From contig JADLDK010000044.1 of NCBI GenBank assembly GCA_020846715.1, positions 41,923 to 105,922 of the forward strand: a stretch of 64,000 nt of DNA. The letters are read 5' to 3'. This DNA is from Armatimonadota bacterium. Its GTDB lineage: Bacteria > Armatimonadota > UBA5829 > DSUL01. Both the position numbers and the translations under genes were made by a program. The notes beneath the pieces are model-generated. The model was not told the origin of the DNA, ran no database searches, and saw only the letters and a list, made by a program, of their open reading frames with translations. This document shows, piece after piece, positions 55,729-64,000 of the stretch (position 1 is its first letter; each line of letters starts with the position of its first letter).

Positions 55729-56994
55729 CTAAGCGTCATTACACAGCCAGTCCACAGCCTGCTTCAGCGCACAATAGGGAAGCGTGGCGGAAGCGCAGTA
55801 GAGTGGGTTGACGTAGTAGCCGAGCTCGGGATTGACATATTCCCACGGAGCGCCTTTCTCGCGCTGGTTTTCGATATTCTCAACGAAATCCAGCAGCACC
55901 TTATCTGCCAGCGCCGGATCAGCCTTGGACACGGCATAGATGAACCAGCCTGACGGGGTCGCCCAGTACGGTCCATTCTGGAAAATACCGCGGCGCAGCG
56001 GAGACTGCTCCCAGAACTCACCCGCCGGGAGATGGCGCACCTGTCCCTGAAAGACAACGCCCGGATCGGCAGCATGCTGGCTAAGGCGGCGGCAGAGCTT
56101 CATTTCCATGTCTTCTGGCAGCAAACCAAGCCAGACGGCGTACGCCTGCGCCCAGATATCTTCTTTGTGGCCGATTCCTGTGGCTGAAATCAGAATGCCA
56201 GTGCCGTCGTCCCTCTGTTCAAAAAACACTTCTGGAATCCGGTGTTGGATGGAGGCAGCGATACACTCGTAGCCATCCGCCCGGCTTGTGTCACCCAATT
56301 GACGGAACAACGAAGAGAGGTCCTTAGCCGCTCTCCAACGCAGAAGCGTCGGCATCACGCACAGACCTGTCTTCCTTATGGAATCGCAGAATCCCCAGTC
56401 TACGCGGGTCTTGCCCTGCTCCGGAGAGCAAATGACGACATCATCCTCCACCTCAACCGAGTTGAACGCTTTCTCGCTGATCTCTGAGAGTGGCGCTTTG
56501 CCCCAGGGCGTCTCCATTATCGTGTTCATCAGATACGGGGATTTGGTTAGAGAGGCGTGTTCGGCGATTATCTGAATGAAGAAATAGCCGTTGTCGGCGG
56601 GCGTCAGAAATCCATATGTTCCGTCACCCTGATCCTCACCCTCATAGGCTCCGGGAAACCAGCAACTCTGTCTGTCCAGCGTGATATGGTCTGGAATGGA
56701 GAACGGGGGAATAAAAAGCCCATTTGCCAGATGAATGCCGTCCTGTCCCGGCTGTGTCGAGGCGCACACCTTGATCCATCCCTCCACGCGATCTGCACCC
56801 ACAAGGTCCGCCCCCAGCGCCATCGCTGAGTCGCGTGGCCAGAAAGCCGGATAGGCAGCCTGACCGTCTGGCATCAGGAGCCACTCACCTGTCGTGTTGG
56901 CGCGATCCTTAATGACAGCATCTGGCGAAACACTGCACGCCTCCAGCATCTCTACCGCAATCAGGCGAAGTCTTGACAAAAGCTCACTTCTCAT
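55729..56994 (-). CDS. Six-hairpin glycosidase-like protein
   Basis: The 421-residue cytoplasmic protein looks like an alpha/alpha toroid glycosidase. Tryptophan-rich landmarks are YPAFWPRDSAMALGADL near the N-terminus, RVDWGFCDSIRKTG in the middle, FWEQSPLRRGIFQNGPYWAT and PSGWFIYAV. I cannot assign a GH family or catalytic residues with certainty. No signal peptide is seen. It lies 59 bases downstream of the rhamnosidase-like gene on the same strand, so both probably act on the same intracellular oligosaccharide. Confidence 0.75.
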   Translation of the reverse strand: MRSELLSRLRLIAVEMLEACSVSPDAVIKDRANTTGEWLLMPDGQAAYPAFWPRDSAMALGADLVGADRVEGWIKVCASTQPGQDGIHLANGLFIPPFSIPDHITLDRQSCWFPGAYEGEDQGDGTYGFLTPADNGYFFIQIIAEHASLTKSPYLMNTIMETPWGKAPLSEISEKAFNSVEVEDDVVICSPEQGKTRVDWGFCDSIRKTGLCVMPTLLRWRAAKDLSSLFRQLGDTSRADGYECIAASIQHRIPEVFFEQRDDGTGILISATGIGHKEDIWAQAYAVWLGLLPEDMEMKLCRRLSQHAADPGVVFQGQVRHLPAGEFWEQSPLRRGIFQNGPYWATPSGWFIYAVSKADPALADKVLLDFVENIENQREKGAPWEYVNPELGYYVNPLYCASATLPYCALKQAVDWLCNDA

Positions 56995-57053
56995 ATCGAA
57001 CCTCAGATTCTATTCTCAGGCGTCTTCAGTCGTCACCGGCTGTCCCACTCCCT

Positions 57054-58739
57054 TCAGTCCTCAATGCGGATCTGCTCCGGAGCTTTGACCTCTGTCGTTA
57101 CGTTCCCATTTTTCTTGACTTGGTGAATGACTTCGATCGGGCCGTGTGGCGTAGGCACGACGCCGTGCGCCCACTCCAATCCAGATAGATGTGGTCGGAC
57201 GATTGCCGTGGCGAAACCTGGAGATGTCGGCCGCACACCGAGGACATGCTCTGAAAGCCACGCCGTCGGCCCCGCCGCCCACCCGTGACAGAAGCTGTGG
57301 CGCAACCCTTCGTAGCAGTAGTCGCCCTTTGATGTGTGAATGTCCACTCTTCCATCAGGGACAACCTCGTCAATGCGCCCGGCATTTTCCATCCAGTCGA
57401 TCTCGAAGTGTTCCCAGAAAGTTGTCGCGCCAAGGTCCAGCATCCCACCCCAGTATCTGCGAATCAACTCCAGACAGCCGGCATAGTCTCCCGCCTTTGC
57501 TCGCGCCTCCAGAACGTAGTACCCGTAAAACGTCGACAGCCCTCGAAACGGGTCTACAGACAGGATTCTATCGTTAACCTGCTCTGCATCCGCCATTCCC
57601 GCGAGCGATATCAGGGCGTTGGCCTGCTTGGAATCACTCGCGGGAGGTTTCACTGACGCACACAACCGCGCCAGCGACGCGGTTTTTTCAGCCAGGTCGC
57701 TGTCCTGCAGCGCGCTGAGAATTGCAGCCGCGCGATCCAGAGCAATAGAAAGAAGCGCCTGCAACCCTTCTGCGATGGCAACAGGGTCTTCGGCGGTCGG
57801 CCACTCAATGAATCGCCAGCCATCCAGCTTTTCCGCCCCGCTTGCGTCAATGTGCTCCTCGACGTAGGCCAGGAGTGGCAGGAGGTAGTCGCGCTGCTCA
57901 CGCAGATAGGACACGTCTCCGTGGTAGAGAAACCAGTCGTAGTGCGTGATAATCCACCACAGCGAATACGACGATACGCCATTCATCCATCCTGGCAGAG
58001 GCGTGCTGTCCCGCACCAGGTCCAGGCTCTCATCAACCGCTTTGTTGCGCCCGAAAACCGCGCTGATGACCCGTGTCTCCGGGTGGATATCACCAATCCA
58101 CGTCAGGCGGTCGCGCTTTATGGCATCCCAGATGGAGTCCTGCATACACAGATGCACCGTTCGAGCGCCCACGTCCCATATTTCGTTCAGCCGGAGATCG
58201 CTGCACGCAAATGAGCCAATGCGCGGGATATCACGGTAGATAGCCACCGCGGATACCCGGCGCAGGTCAATCGAAGTTTCCTCATCCAGCAAATCGATAC
58301 GCACAAATCTGAAGCCAGTGCATCCGACTTCCACATAGCCCATCCACGCAACCCGAGTCTCGAAATCGTGAATCGTGTGATCGTTATTTGGCTCACCCAT
58401 CGCTTAAGACACCGATTCTCCAAAGCGGATGCGTACTCTGGCGGACTTGCCGGTACTGGTCGTTGGCACATCCAGACGGATGCCTCCGTGCATCTCACGC
58501 CCGTAATCCAGAACCAGCGCGGACCCCACGCCCGCCTGCATTTTGCACGCCGGTACGACGGTCCCGATCTCCATAGTGGAAACACCGAGCTTCGCCCCGA
58601 CTAAATGGTCAGCGCCAGTTACGCCTTGAGGAGAAGTCCAGACCACGCGCGTTGGCGACACAAACTCGCGCACTCTGGGGTCGAGTCGCCTGGGTCCGGG
58701 AACGGAAAGGGCGACGGTGTTGTGGTGATTTTCAGCCAT
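57054..58739 (-). pseudogene. Alpha-L-rhamnosidase-like gene split by one in-frame stop
   Basis: Two minus-strand frames, 58739-58404 and 58400-57054, are in the same register and separated only by TAA (58406-58404) and one codon. The first ends VRIRFGESVS and the second begins MGEPNNDHTIHDFETRV; in GH78-type alpha-L-rhamnosidases this reads as one sequence with Glu at the stop position, so GAA to TAA explains the break. The second part has the (alpha/alpha)6 catalytic barrel landmarks DRLTWIGDIHPETRV, WMNGVSSYSLWWIITHYDW, FWEHFEIDWMENAG and SFCHGWAAGPTAWL. Together they give about 560 residues. The gene may be a recent pseudogene, a consensus error, or a readthrough case. Confidence 0.8.
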
Positions 58740-58871
58740 GAATCCTCTGCCAGTATCTCGAGTAACGAACCCGGTTCATTTTACTGCCTATCGTTCCCGG
58801 AGGTCAGAGGGTTCTCCTGCGCTAATAGACATACCAGTCTCTGGACTCATTGCTTTGAGGCCAGAAACGAG

Positions 58872-60167
58872 TTGCGCAAAGAAAGTCAGAACACAAAATT
58901 GAGTAGCAAACACAGCCTGAGGGTCGGCGTCATTGGCTTCGGCAGGCGCATACAGGGCGTATTGAGCGCGATGCAGGGGATGGCGGACCTTGAGTTGGTG
59001 GGCGTCACCGATGTCCGCAATGAACAAATACGCGACCAGATGCAGGACTCGGGCAAAAATCCGGAAAGCGTTCATTTCTACGACGATGCCGACCGGATGC
59101 TGGACGAAGAGACTCTTGACGGCGTCCTGGTAGGCACGAGGTGTTCACTGCACACGCAAATGGCGTGCAAGGCCCTGAAGCGCAATATCCCGCTTTATCT
59201 GGAAAAGCCGGTTGCGACGACAATGGCCGATCTTATGGCTTTGCGGGACGCCTCACGGGTAAGCCAGAGTGAAGTCGTTGTGTCTTTTCCGCTGCGAGTC
59301 ACACCGCTTGTTCAGGTGGCACAAGACATCATTGATGCAGGAGAGATAGGCACTGTTGAGCACGTACAGGCCGTCAACAACGTCCCCTACGGGATGGTCT
59401 ATTACATGGACTGGTACAGGGATGAAACTGAGACGCGCGGGCTGTGGCTGCAAAAAGCGACACACGACTTTGACTACCTGAACTACCTTTTGAGGATCCG
59501 CCCCATAAGCATCTGCGCCATGACGTCCAAGCAGATTATGAAAGGCCCCTATCCCGCCGGTCACAATTGTGATGAATGCCTGGACTGGGAGAAATGCCTG
59601 GAGAGTCCTTTCCACATCCACTATTCTCGCGGCGAAAGCGCCGCAGTCACAAAAAACGGCCTGATGTGCGCCTTTGCTGAGGACACGGGTAACGAAGACT
59701 CAGGCAGCGCGCTTATCCGGTACGAAAGTGGCATGCATCTCAGCTACTCCCAGAATTTTTTCGCTCGCCGTTCCGCCGGAAAGCGCGGCGCGACGCTGCT
59801 GGGGTACAAAGGGACGCTCGAGTTTGACTGGTACACTGATGAAGTGAAGGTCATCATGCACCATAAACCGCGGGTAGTGACTCATAAGATGGAGAGCTCT
59901 TCGTTTTCTCATGGCGGTGGTGATACGGTGCTTGCGGACAATTTTGTCGCAGTCATGCAGGGGAGACAGCAGTCCGTTTCTCCTATCGATGCCGGACTGC
60001 TGAGTGTCCTGATGTGTTTGAAAGCTAAAGAATCGGAAGAAACCAAGACCTACAAGGACGTAGCGTACCCGGACAATGCGCCTTTGCCGGACATAAAGGA
60101 CGTACTCGGGTCTCCAGTGCGCCAGACACCCGGTATCCCAGGCACGCACTTACACGCGCCAGGCTAA
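58872..60167 (+). CDS. Gfo/Idh/MocA family oxidoreductase with CxxC-type insert
   Basis: This NAD(P)-dependent sugar or inositol oxidoreductase has the nucleotide motif RVGVIGFGRRIQGVL, the catalytic-lysine region PLYLEKPVATTM, and the helix LQKATHDFDYLNYLL with the family histidine. A cluster CDECLDWEKC in the substrate domain probably binds zinc or stabilises the fold. It has no signal peptide. The frame is open to 58605 on the opposite side of the rhamnosidase start, but those residues do not fit the family; I use TTG 58872, with TTG 58899 as alternative, and neither has an ideal ribosome binding site. It is divergent from the rhamnosidase gene and may act in the same pathway. Confidence 0.88.
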   Translation: MRKESQNTKLSSKHSLRVGVIGFGRRIQGVLSAMQGMADLELVGVTDVRNEQIRDQMQDSGKNPESVHFYDDADRMLDEETLDGVLVGTRCSLHTQMACKALKRNIPLYLEKPVATTMADLMALRDASRVSQSEVVVSFPLRVTPLVQVAQDIIDAGEIGTVEHVQAVNNVPYGMVYYMDWYRDETETRGLWLQKATHDFDYLNYLLRIRPISICAMTSKQIMKGPYPAGHNCDECLDWEKCLESPFHIHYSRGESAAVTKNGLMCAFAEDTGNEDSGSALIRYESGMHLSYSQNFFARRSAGKRGATLLGYKGTLEFDWYTDEVKVIMHHKPRVVTHKMESSSFSHGGGDTVLADNFVAVMQGRQQSVSPIDAGLLSVLMCLKAKESEETKTYKDVAYPDNAPLPDIKDVLGSPVRQTPGIPGTHLHAPG

Positions 60168-60233
60168 AGTCAGACCTGACGCACTGAGCGGCACGGCAAA
60201 CTGGCGATCAGCGGCAGGCCATCGAGAGCCAGG

Positions 60234-60276
60234 AAAAACAGCCCCCACTTCCCCGAAATCTGGAAGTGAGGGCTGT
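60234..60276 (-). terminator. Rho-independent terminator of groES-groEL
   Basis: Bases 60239-60252 and 60262-60275 form a 14-base stem with one mismatch (CAGCCCTCACTTCC on the minus strand) and a nine-base loop. On the minus strand it is followed by TTTTT (60238-60234). It ends the groESL transcript. Confidence 0.8.
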
Positions 60277-60306
60277 AGTCTGTACGGCTGTAATTGCCAG
60301 AAGAGA

Positions 60307-60328
60307 GACCGCCTGCTTCCAGGCGGTC
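60307..60328 (-). terminator. Second hairpin just after groEL
   Basis: GACCGCCTG (60307-60315) and CAGGCGGTC (60320-60328) form a perfect 9-bp stem with a GAAG tetraloop on the minus strand, followed by TCTCTTCT. It may assist termination or protect the 3' end. Confidence 0.5.
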
Positions 60329-60344
60329 CCGGTAGAGCGTATGT

Positions 60345-62048
<1,704 letters not shown>

Positions 62049-62339
62049 CTACTTGCCGTTGACTACGGCGAGTATGTCGTCCTGGCGGAGGATAACGTAC
62101 TCCTCGCCCTCGACCTTCACCTCTGTCCCGCCGTACTTGCTGTAGATGACGCGGTCCCCGACCTTCACGTCCACGGGAGCCGTCTTGCCGGAATCCAGCA
62201 CTTTGCCGGGCCCGACAGCGATAACCTCTCCCTCCTGCGGCTTCTCCTTCGCGGTGTCGGGAAGGATGATTCCGCCCTTGGAGACCTCTTCGGCGGTCTT
62301 TGTCTGGACCACCACACGATCGCTGAGTGGCTTGATCAT
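62049..62339 (-). CDS. groS: Co-chaperonin GroES (10 kDa)
   Basis: GroES caps the GroEL ring. The 96-residue protein starts [12 protein letters not shown] and has the mobile loop [29 protein letters not shown] and the C-terminal [14 protein letters not shown]. The frame is open for 12 more codons upstream, but ATG 62339 has the near-perfect ribosome binding site AGGAGGT and gives the normal length. Confidence 0.98.
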   Translation of the reverse strand: MIKPLSDRVVVQTKTAEEVSKGGIILPDTAKEKPQEGEVIAVGPGKVLDSGKTAPVDVKVGDRVIYSKYGGTEVKVEGEEYVILRQDDILAVVNGK

Positions 62340-62403
62340 AGTGAACCTCCTGTTAGGCTGCGCGCGCCCTGACATCCGCCAGCCGCGCGGACTTCACAAA
62401 CCT

Positions 62404-62430
62404 TTAGCAGTCTCAGCACCTGAGTGCTAA
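62404..62430. promoter_or_regulatory. CIRCE operator (HrcA binding site) of groESL
   Basis: The sequence TTAGCAGTC, nine bases, GAGTGCTAA matches the CIRCE consensus TTAGCACTC-N9-GAGTGCTAA with one mismatch in the left arm. It lies 10 bases downstream of the groES -10 box on the minus strand, at the transcription start, where HrcA normally represses. hrcA itself is not in the window. Confidence 0.93.
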
Positions 62431-62440
62431 AGCCGATAGG

Positions 62441-62469
62441 ACTATACCCAACGTTTCTAGCAGTCGCAA
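62441..62469 (-). promoter_or_regulatory. groS: groESL promoter
   Basis: On the minus strand, TTGCGA (62469-62464) and TATAGT (62446-62441) with a 17-base spacer. Transcription would start within the CIRCE operator. A further TTAGCACT half-site is seen on the minus strand just upstream of the -35 box, near 62473-62485. Confidence 0.85.
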
Positions 62470-62645
62470 GGGGAAAGTGCTAAAGGGAAAAGCGGACGAA
62501 AGAGCATTGACAGTCTCGGAGGCGCTGTGGCGAGAAGGCGGCCGCGGCTACACCTGGTATAACTTTCTTGGGATATAGCCTACCGGCAGAACGGAGGGCA
62601 CCATAACTCTCCCGTGTATTGCCTCTCCCGGTCCGGTTCTCATAA

Positions 62646-62672
62646 GTCTCATCCATCCCATATGTCCCATTT
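62646..62672 (+). repeat. 9-nt periodic repeat, first block
   Basis: Three 9-base units in a row (GTCTCATCC, ATCCCATAT, GTCCCATTT) of the same degenerate unit as the blocks at 62769 and 62984. Confidence 0.55.
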
Positions 62673-62723
62673 CCGGCCGAGATTTGTCGGCCCGGTTGGC
62701 CTCGCCCCCGTTTCCGGGGTAAC

Positions 62724-62753
62724 AAAAAAGCCCCCGGCTCAACTGCCGAAGGC
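62724..62753 (-). terminator. Rho-independent terminator of the 60-residue protein gene
   Basis: On the minus strand GCCTTCGGC (62753-62745) pairs with GCCGGGGGC (62738-62730), including two G-T pairs, across a six-base loop, and is followed by TTTTTT (62729-62724). It lies 40 bases after the small gene. Confidence 0.85.
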
Positions 62754-62768
62754 TCGAAACCTGTATAT

Positions 62769-62795
62769 GTCCCAGAGTCGCATACCTCCCATATC
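62769..62795 (+). repeat. 9-nt periodic repeat, second block
   Basis: Units GTCCCAGAG, TCGCATACC and TCCCATATC lie in 9-base register but are more degenerate than the other blocks. The block reaches the stop codon of the small gene. Confidence 0.35.
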
Positions 62796-62976
62796 AGTCC
62801 TGCTTGATCTTCTCAGACCAGATCACGTCACCATCTTTCTCAAGAGTCACCGTCTTCAGCTCTTTTTCGGGATATGTGCAAGAAGCCGCTTCGTTCATAG
62901 CCCGCGCTCCATCTGTTGTCTCAAACGAACGCTTGGAGCCATCCGAGTAGATCACGGTCATTTTGTAAATTGCCAT
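62794..62976 (-). CDS. 60-residue hypothetical protein
   Basis: I do not recognise a family. The protein is small, charged and probably cytoplasmic, with an alternating strand pattern: MAIYKMTVIYSDGSKRSFET, a helix DGARAMNEAASC, and LKTVTLEKDGDVIWSEKIKQ. It looks like a compact beta-alpha-beta fold. A convincing rho-independent terminator follows at 62724-62753, and the coding frame has normal residue use, so it is probably a real gene. The upstream flank is a 9-base repeat block, and I cannot identify its promoter with confidence. Confidence 0.7.
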   Translation of the reverse strand: MAIYKMTVIYSDGSKRSFETTDGARAMNEAASCTYPEKELKTVTLEKDGDVIWSEKIKQD

Positions 62977-62983
62977 TCCATCC

Positions 62984-63028
62984 GTCCTGTCTGTCCTGTA
63001 GGTCCCGTCTGTCCCATTGGTCTTATGC
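62984..63028 (+). repeat. 9-nt tandem repeat, third block (five units)
   Basis: Five consecutive 9-base units: GTCCTGTCT, GTCCTGTAG, GTCCCGTCT, GTCCCATTG, GTCTTATGC. They lie directly upstream of the 60-residue protein gene start. Confidence 0.7.
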
Positions 63029-63038
63029 CCCCCATCTG

Positions 63039-63047
63039 TGGTAAAAT
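63039..63047 (+). promoter_or_regulatory. Extended -10 promoter before the structured RNA candidate
   Basis: TGGTAAAAT at 63039-63047 is an extended -10 element. Transcription would start near 63054, exactly where the folded region begins. No -35 box is evident. Confidence 0.45.
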
Positions 63048-63052
63048 AGCGG

Positions 63053-63140
63053 TGGTCCTAGGGTGCGAATTCGCCTCGCACGCCCCGATCCTTTCGGGGA
63101 GAACCCGGGGGGGCGTCCGGGCTATGGGACTTATTTCTTT
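63053..63140 (+). ncRNA. Candidate structured small RNA with cloverleaf-like fold
   Basis: The region folds by eye into a closed multi-arm structure: an outer stem GTCCTAG (63055-63061) with CTA-GGAC parts of 63122-63130, and three hairpins inside it: 63063-63068 with 63076-63081 (GTGCGA/TCGCAC), 63083-63088 with 63094-63099 (CCCCGA/TCGGGG), and 63104-63108 with 63117-63121 (CCCGG/CCGGG). A T-rich stretch TTATTTCTTT (63131-63140) follows. No protein frame fits here. It is not a tRNA by loop sequence, and I match it to no known RNA family. The tail reaches into the end of the converging gene. Confidence 0.4.
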
Positions 63141-63535
63141 GCCTCCCTCAACCCTCTCAGTGTCCCGTCACTCTTGTAAATGGCCCGCCGTCTGGAAGGG
63201 ATGGCTGTTACCACAATGGCCTCGTCGCGTCCTTCGGCATAGCCAAGCACTACTTGCGCAAACCCGTCTGCCTTGTTTGGGAGCGGACAGGGTCCAACGC
63301 ATTTAATGCGCCATTCCCCTTGTCGCTCATTCCAAACCGGCGCTTCCGACACAGCTTGGGGAGCCTCAGCAATTCTGCGAAGCTCCGCCGTGTTCTCTGC
63401 AAACCACTCCTCGCGCTCGGGATGATCGCCCCGCGCAGGCAGAGGCGCCTGGAAATAACACTCTGCGGAACCGGGCGCATTGCCACACCTCCCAAAAAAG
63501 CAGAGCACCCGTCTCGAAAAGGCTCTTTCCCGCAA
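63131..63535 (-). CDS. Hypothetical protein, 134 residues
   Basis: I do not recognise this protein. It has mixed, globular composition with many Glu, Ala and Arg, several Cys (CFFGRCGNA, KCVGPCPLP) and a basic end RAIYKSDGTLRGLREAKK. No membrane segment is clear. The start is uncertain: TTG 63535 or GTG 63508; the only good ribosome-binding sequence (GGGAGG) fits an ATG in a different frame. The codon content of this frame looks more coding-like than the alternatives. It converges with the structured RNA candidate. Confidence 0.5.
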   Translation of the reverse strand: MRERAFSRRVLCFFGRCGNAPGSAECYFQAPLPARGDHPEREEWFAENTAELRRIAEAPQAVSEAPVWNERQGEWRIKCVGPCPLPNKADGFAQVVLGYAEGRDEAIVVTAIPSRRRAIYKSDGTLRGLREAKK

Positions 63536-63650
63536 CGCGACTCTATCCCAAAGCGCGATTCCGACTCCGAAAAAGCGCCGATCTTTGTAAACACACCCAT
63601 GTACAATAAGTGTACTTATAATTATAACAATTGTTCACAAAGGGCGTCGG

Positions 63651-63681
63651 TTGACAAGGGTATGGACCGATGTGGTATGTT
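63651..63681 (+). promoter_or_regulatory. Possible promoter upstream of the microprotein
   Basis: TTGACA at 63651-63656 and an extended TGGTATGTT ending at 63681, with a 19-base spacer, which is long. It follows an A/T-rich block (63600-63640) with the palindrome GTAC-AATAAGT-GTAC at 63601-63615 that could hold a minus-strand promoter. The stretch 63682-63817 shows no convincing gene. Confidence 0.35.
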
Positions 63682-63833
63682 TGGGCACCCTCCCCCAGAA
63701 GCAGCTCAATATGCGCGCGCGTCTCTGGGAGAGTGAGCGTGAGGTGTCATGTCTTGATTAGCTGAAGTCACAACTGAAGATGCACTCGAGCGGGCAGCCA
63801 CGCAACTACGGTTCCCTAAGGAGGTTATGAATT

Positions 63834-63968
63834 ATGCAAGGAGAATCATTTTGGGGAGCAATGGTCTTTATGGCTCTACTGATGATGTCGCCCGCTGTAT
63901 GGATGTTTATATTAGCAGTCATTGTCGCGCGGGCTATCTGGAATCTTTCCTCAGGTATCGGGTGGTAG
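63834..63968 (+). CDS. 44-residue single-span membrane microprotein
   Basis: This short frame starts at ATG 63834, with the strong Shine-Dalgarno sequence AAGGAGG (63818-63824) nine bases upstream. It encodes MQGESFWGAMVFMALLMMSP followed by a second hydrophobic part AVWMFILAVIVARAIW and ends SSGIGW. The length and hydrophobicity suggest one or two membrane spans. I know no family for it. The strong ribosome binding site is the main reason to believe it; the gene could be a small regulator of a membrane protein or a stress peptide, but nothing in the sequence decides this. Confidence 0.6.
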   Translation: MQGESFWGAMVFMALLMMSPAVWMFILAVIVARAIWNLSSGIGW

Positions 63969-64000
63969 GGGTGGCAGGACAGATCACAAGGTATTGCCAA

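Noticed and set aside
63053..63130. tRNA gene in either orientation at the cloverleaf-like fold
   Set aside because: The minus-strand fold has a 7-nt T-arm-like loop, but it lacks U33, the TTC T-loop start and a pairing acceptor stem ending in CCA.
62614..63306. 230-codon plus-strand frame spanning the end region
   Set aside because: It runs through the 9-nt repeats, a terminator, the opposite-strand small gene and the structured RNA candidate; its sequence is Pro/Ser/Cys-rich and non-globular.
63250..63606. Alternative minus-strand frame with ATG behind GGGAGG
   Set aside because: It has the better ribosome binding site, but the residues are Arg/Leu/Ser-rich like a shadow frame, while the overlapping 63131-63535 frame looks more coding-like. 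I keep the second with modest confidence.

Overview
The window is GC-rich, densely coded chromosomal DNA from a bacterium with an outer membrane: it carries an outer-membrane efflux protein of the TolC type, an RND transporter, a LolA-like protein and both Lgt and LspA. TTG and GTG start codons are common. No 16S rRNA is present, so the lineage is only an inference. The mix of an ileS-traR-lspA-lgt-rluD operon, many Gfo/Idh oxidoreductases, NPCBM/FN3/OB-fold secreted glycosidases and CIRCE-controlled groESL would suit Armatimonadota or a neighbouring phylum, but I hold this loosely.

Layout. 1-3046 (+): the C-terminal end of an AddA/RecB-type helicase-nuclease, then bioY, crcB and a DUF190 gene. 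3180-11019 (-): one tightly overlapped operon, rfbD-ileS-traR/dksA-lspA-lgt-rluD-pcm-small membrane protein, combining translation and lipoprotein maturation. 11131-16169 (+): a cytosolic four-GAF/PAS histidine kinase and an NtrC-like regulator with no DNA-binding domain. 16231-18381 (-): metallopeptidase, D-2-hydroxyacid dehydrogenase, anchored protein. 18658-29792 (+): a thioester alpha-2-macroglobulin with an odd insert, then a small Cys-rich protein and a czcCBA heavy-metal efflux operon. 30084-33596 (+): a secreted propeller protein, a TMTC-like membrane protein and rnhA. 33673-36643 (-): gnd-zwf, the oxidative pentose phosphate pair. 36883-42359: a large secreted NPCBM/six-hairpin protein, a LolA-like protein and an esterase.

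42480-44340 is the most accessory-looking stretch. It has an initiator tRNA gene whose antisense strand still carries the C-terminal end of a recombinase, a solitary DnaC-like ATPase, and two near-identical repeats about 1.4 kb apart. This looks like the relic of an element that integrated in tRNA-fMet. 44485-60167 holds carbohydrate and redox genes: a multidomain clan GH-A-like secreted hydrolase, two Gfo/Idh oxidoreductases, a ferredoxin-NADP reductase next to NfnA/NfnB-like genes, a phytanoyl-CoA dioxygenase-like gene, a six-hairpin glycosidase and an alpha-L-rhamnosidase-like gene broken by one in-frame stop.

60234-62469 is groES-groEL on the minus strand with a textbook promoter, a one-mismatch CIRCE operator and a terminator. 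The last 1.5 kb has a 60-residue protein with its own terminator, 9-nt periodic repeats, a candidate structured small RNA behind an extended -10 box, a hypothetical protein and a 44-residue membrane microprotein with a strong ribosome binding site.

Most genes are ordinary housekeeping or secretome genes. The observations I think most worth checking are the nonsense-split rhamnosidase, the tRNA-fMet integration relic with its repeat pair, the structured RNA candidate, the LspA fusion, the regulator without a DNA-binding domain, and the pseudopilin-like insert in the alpha-2-macroglobulin.
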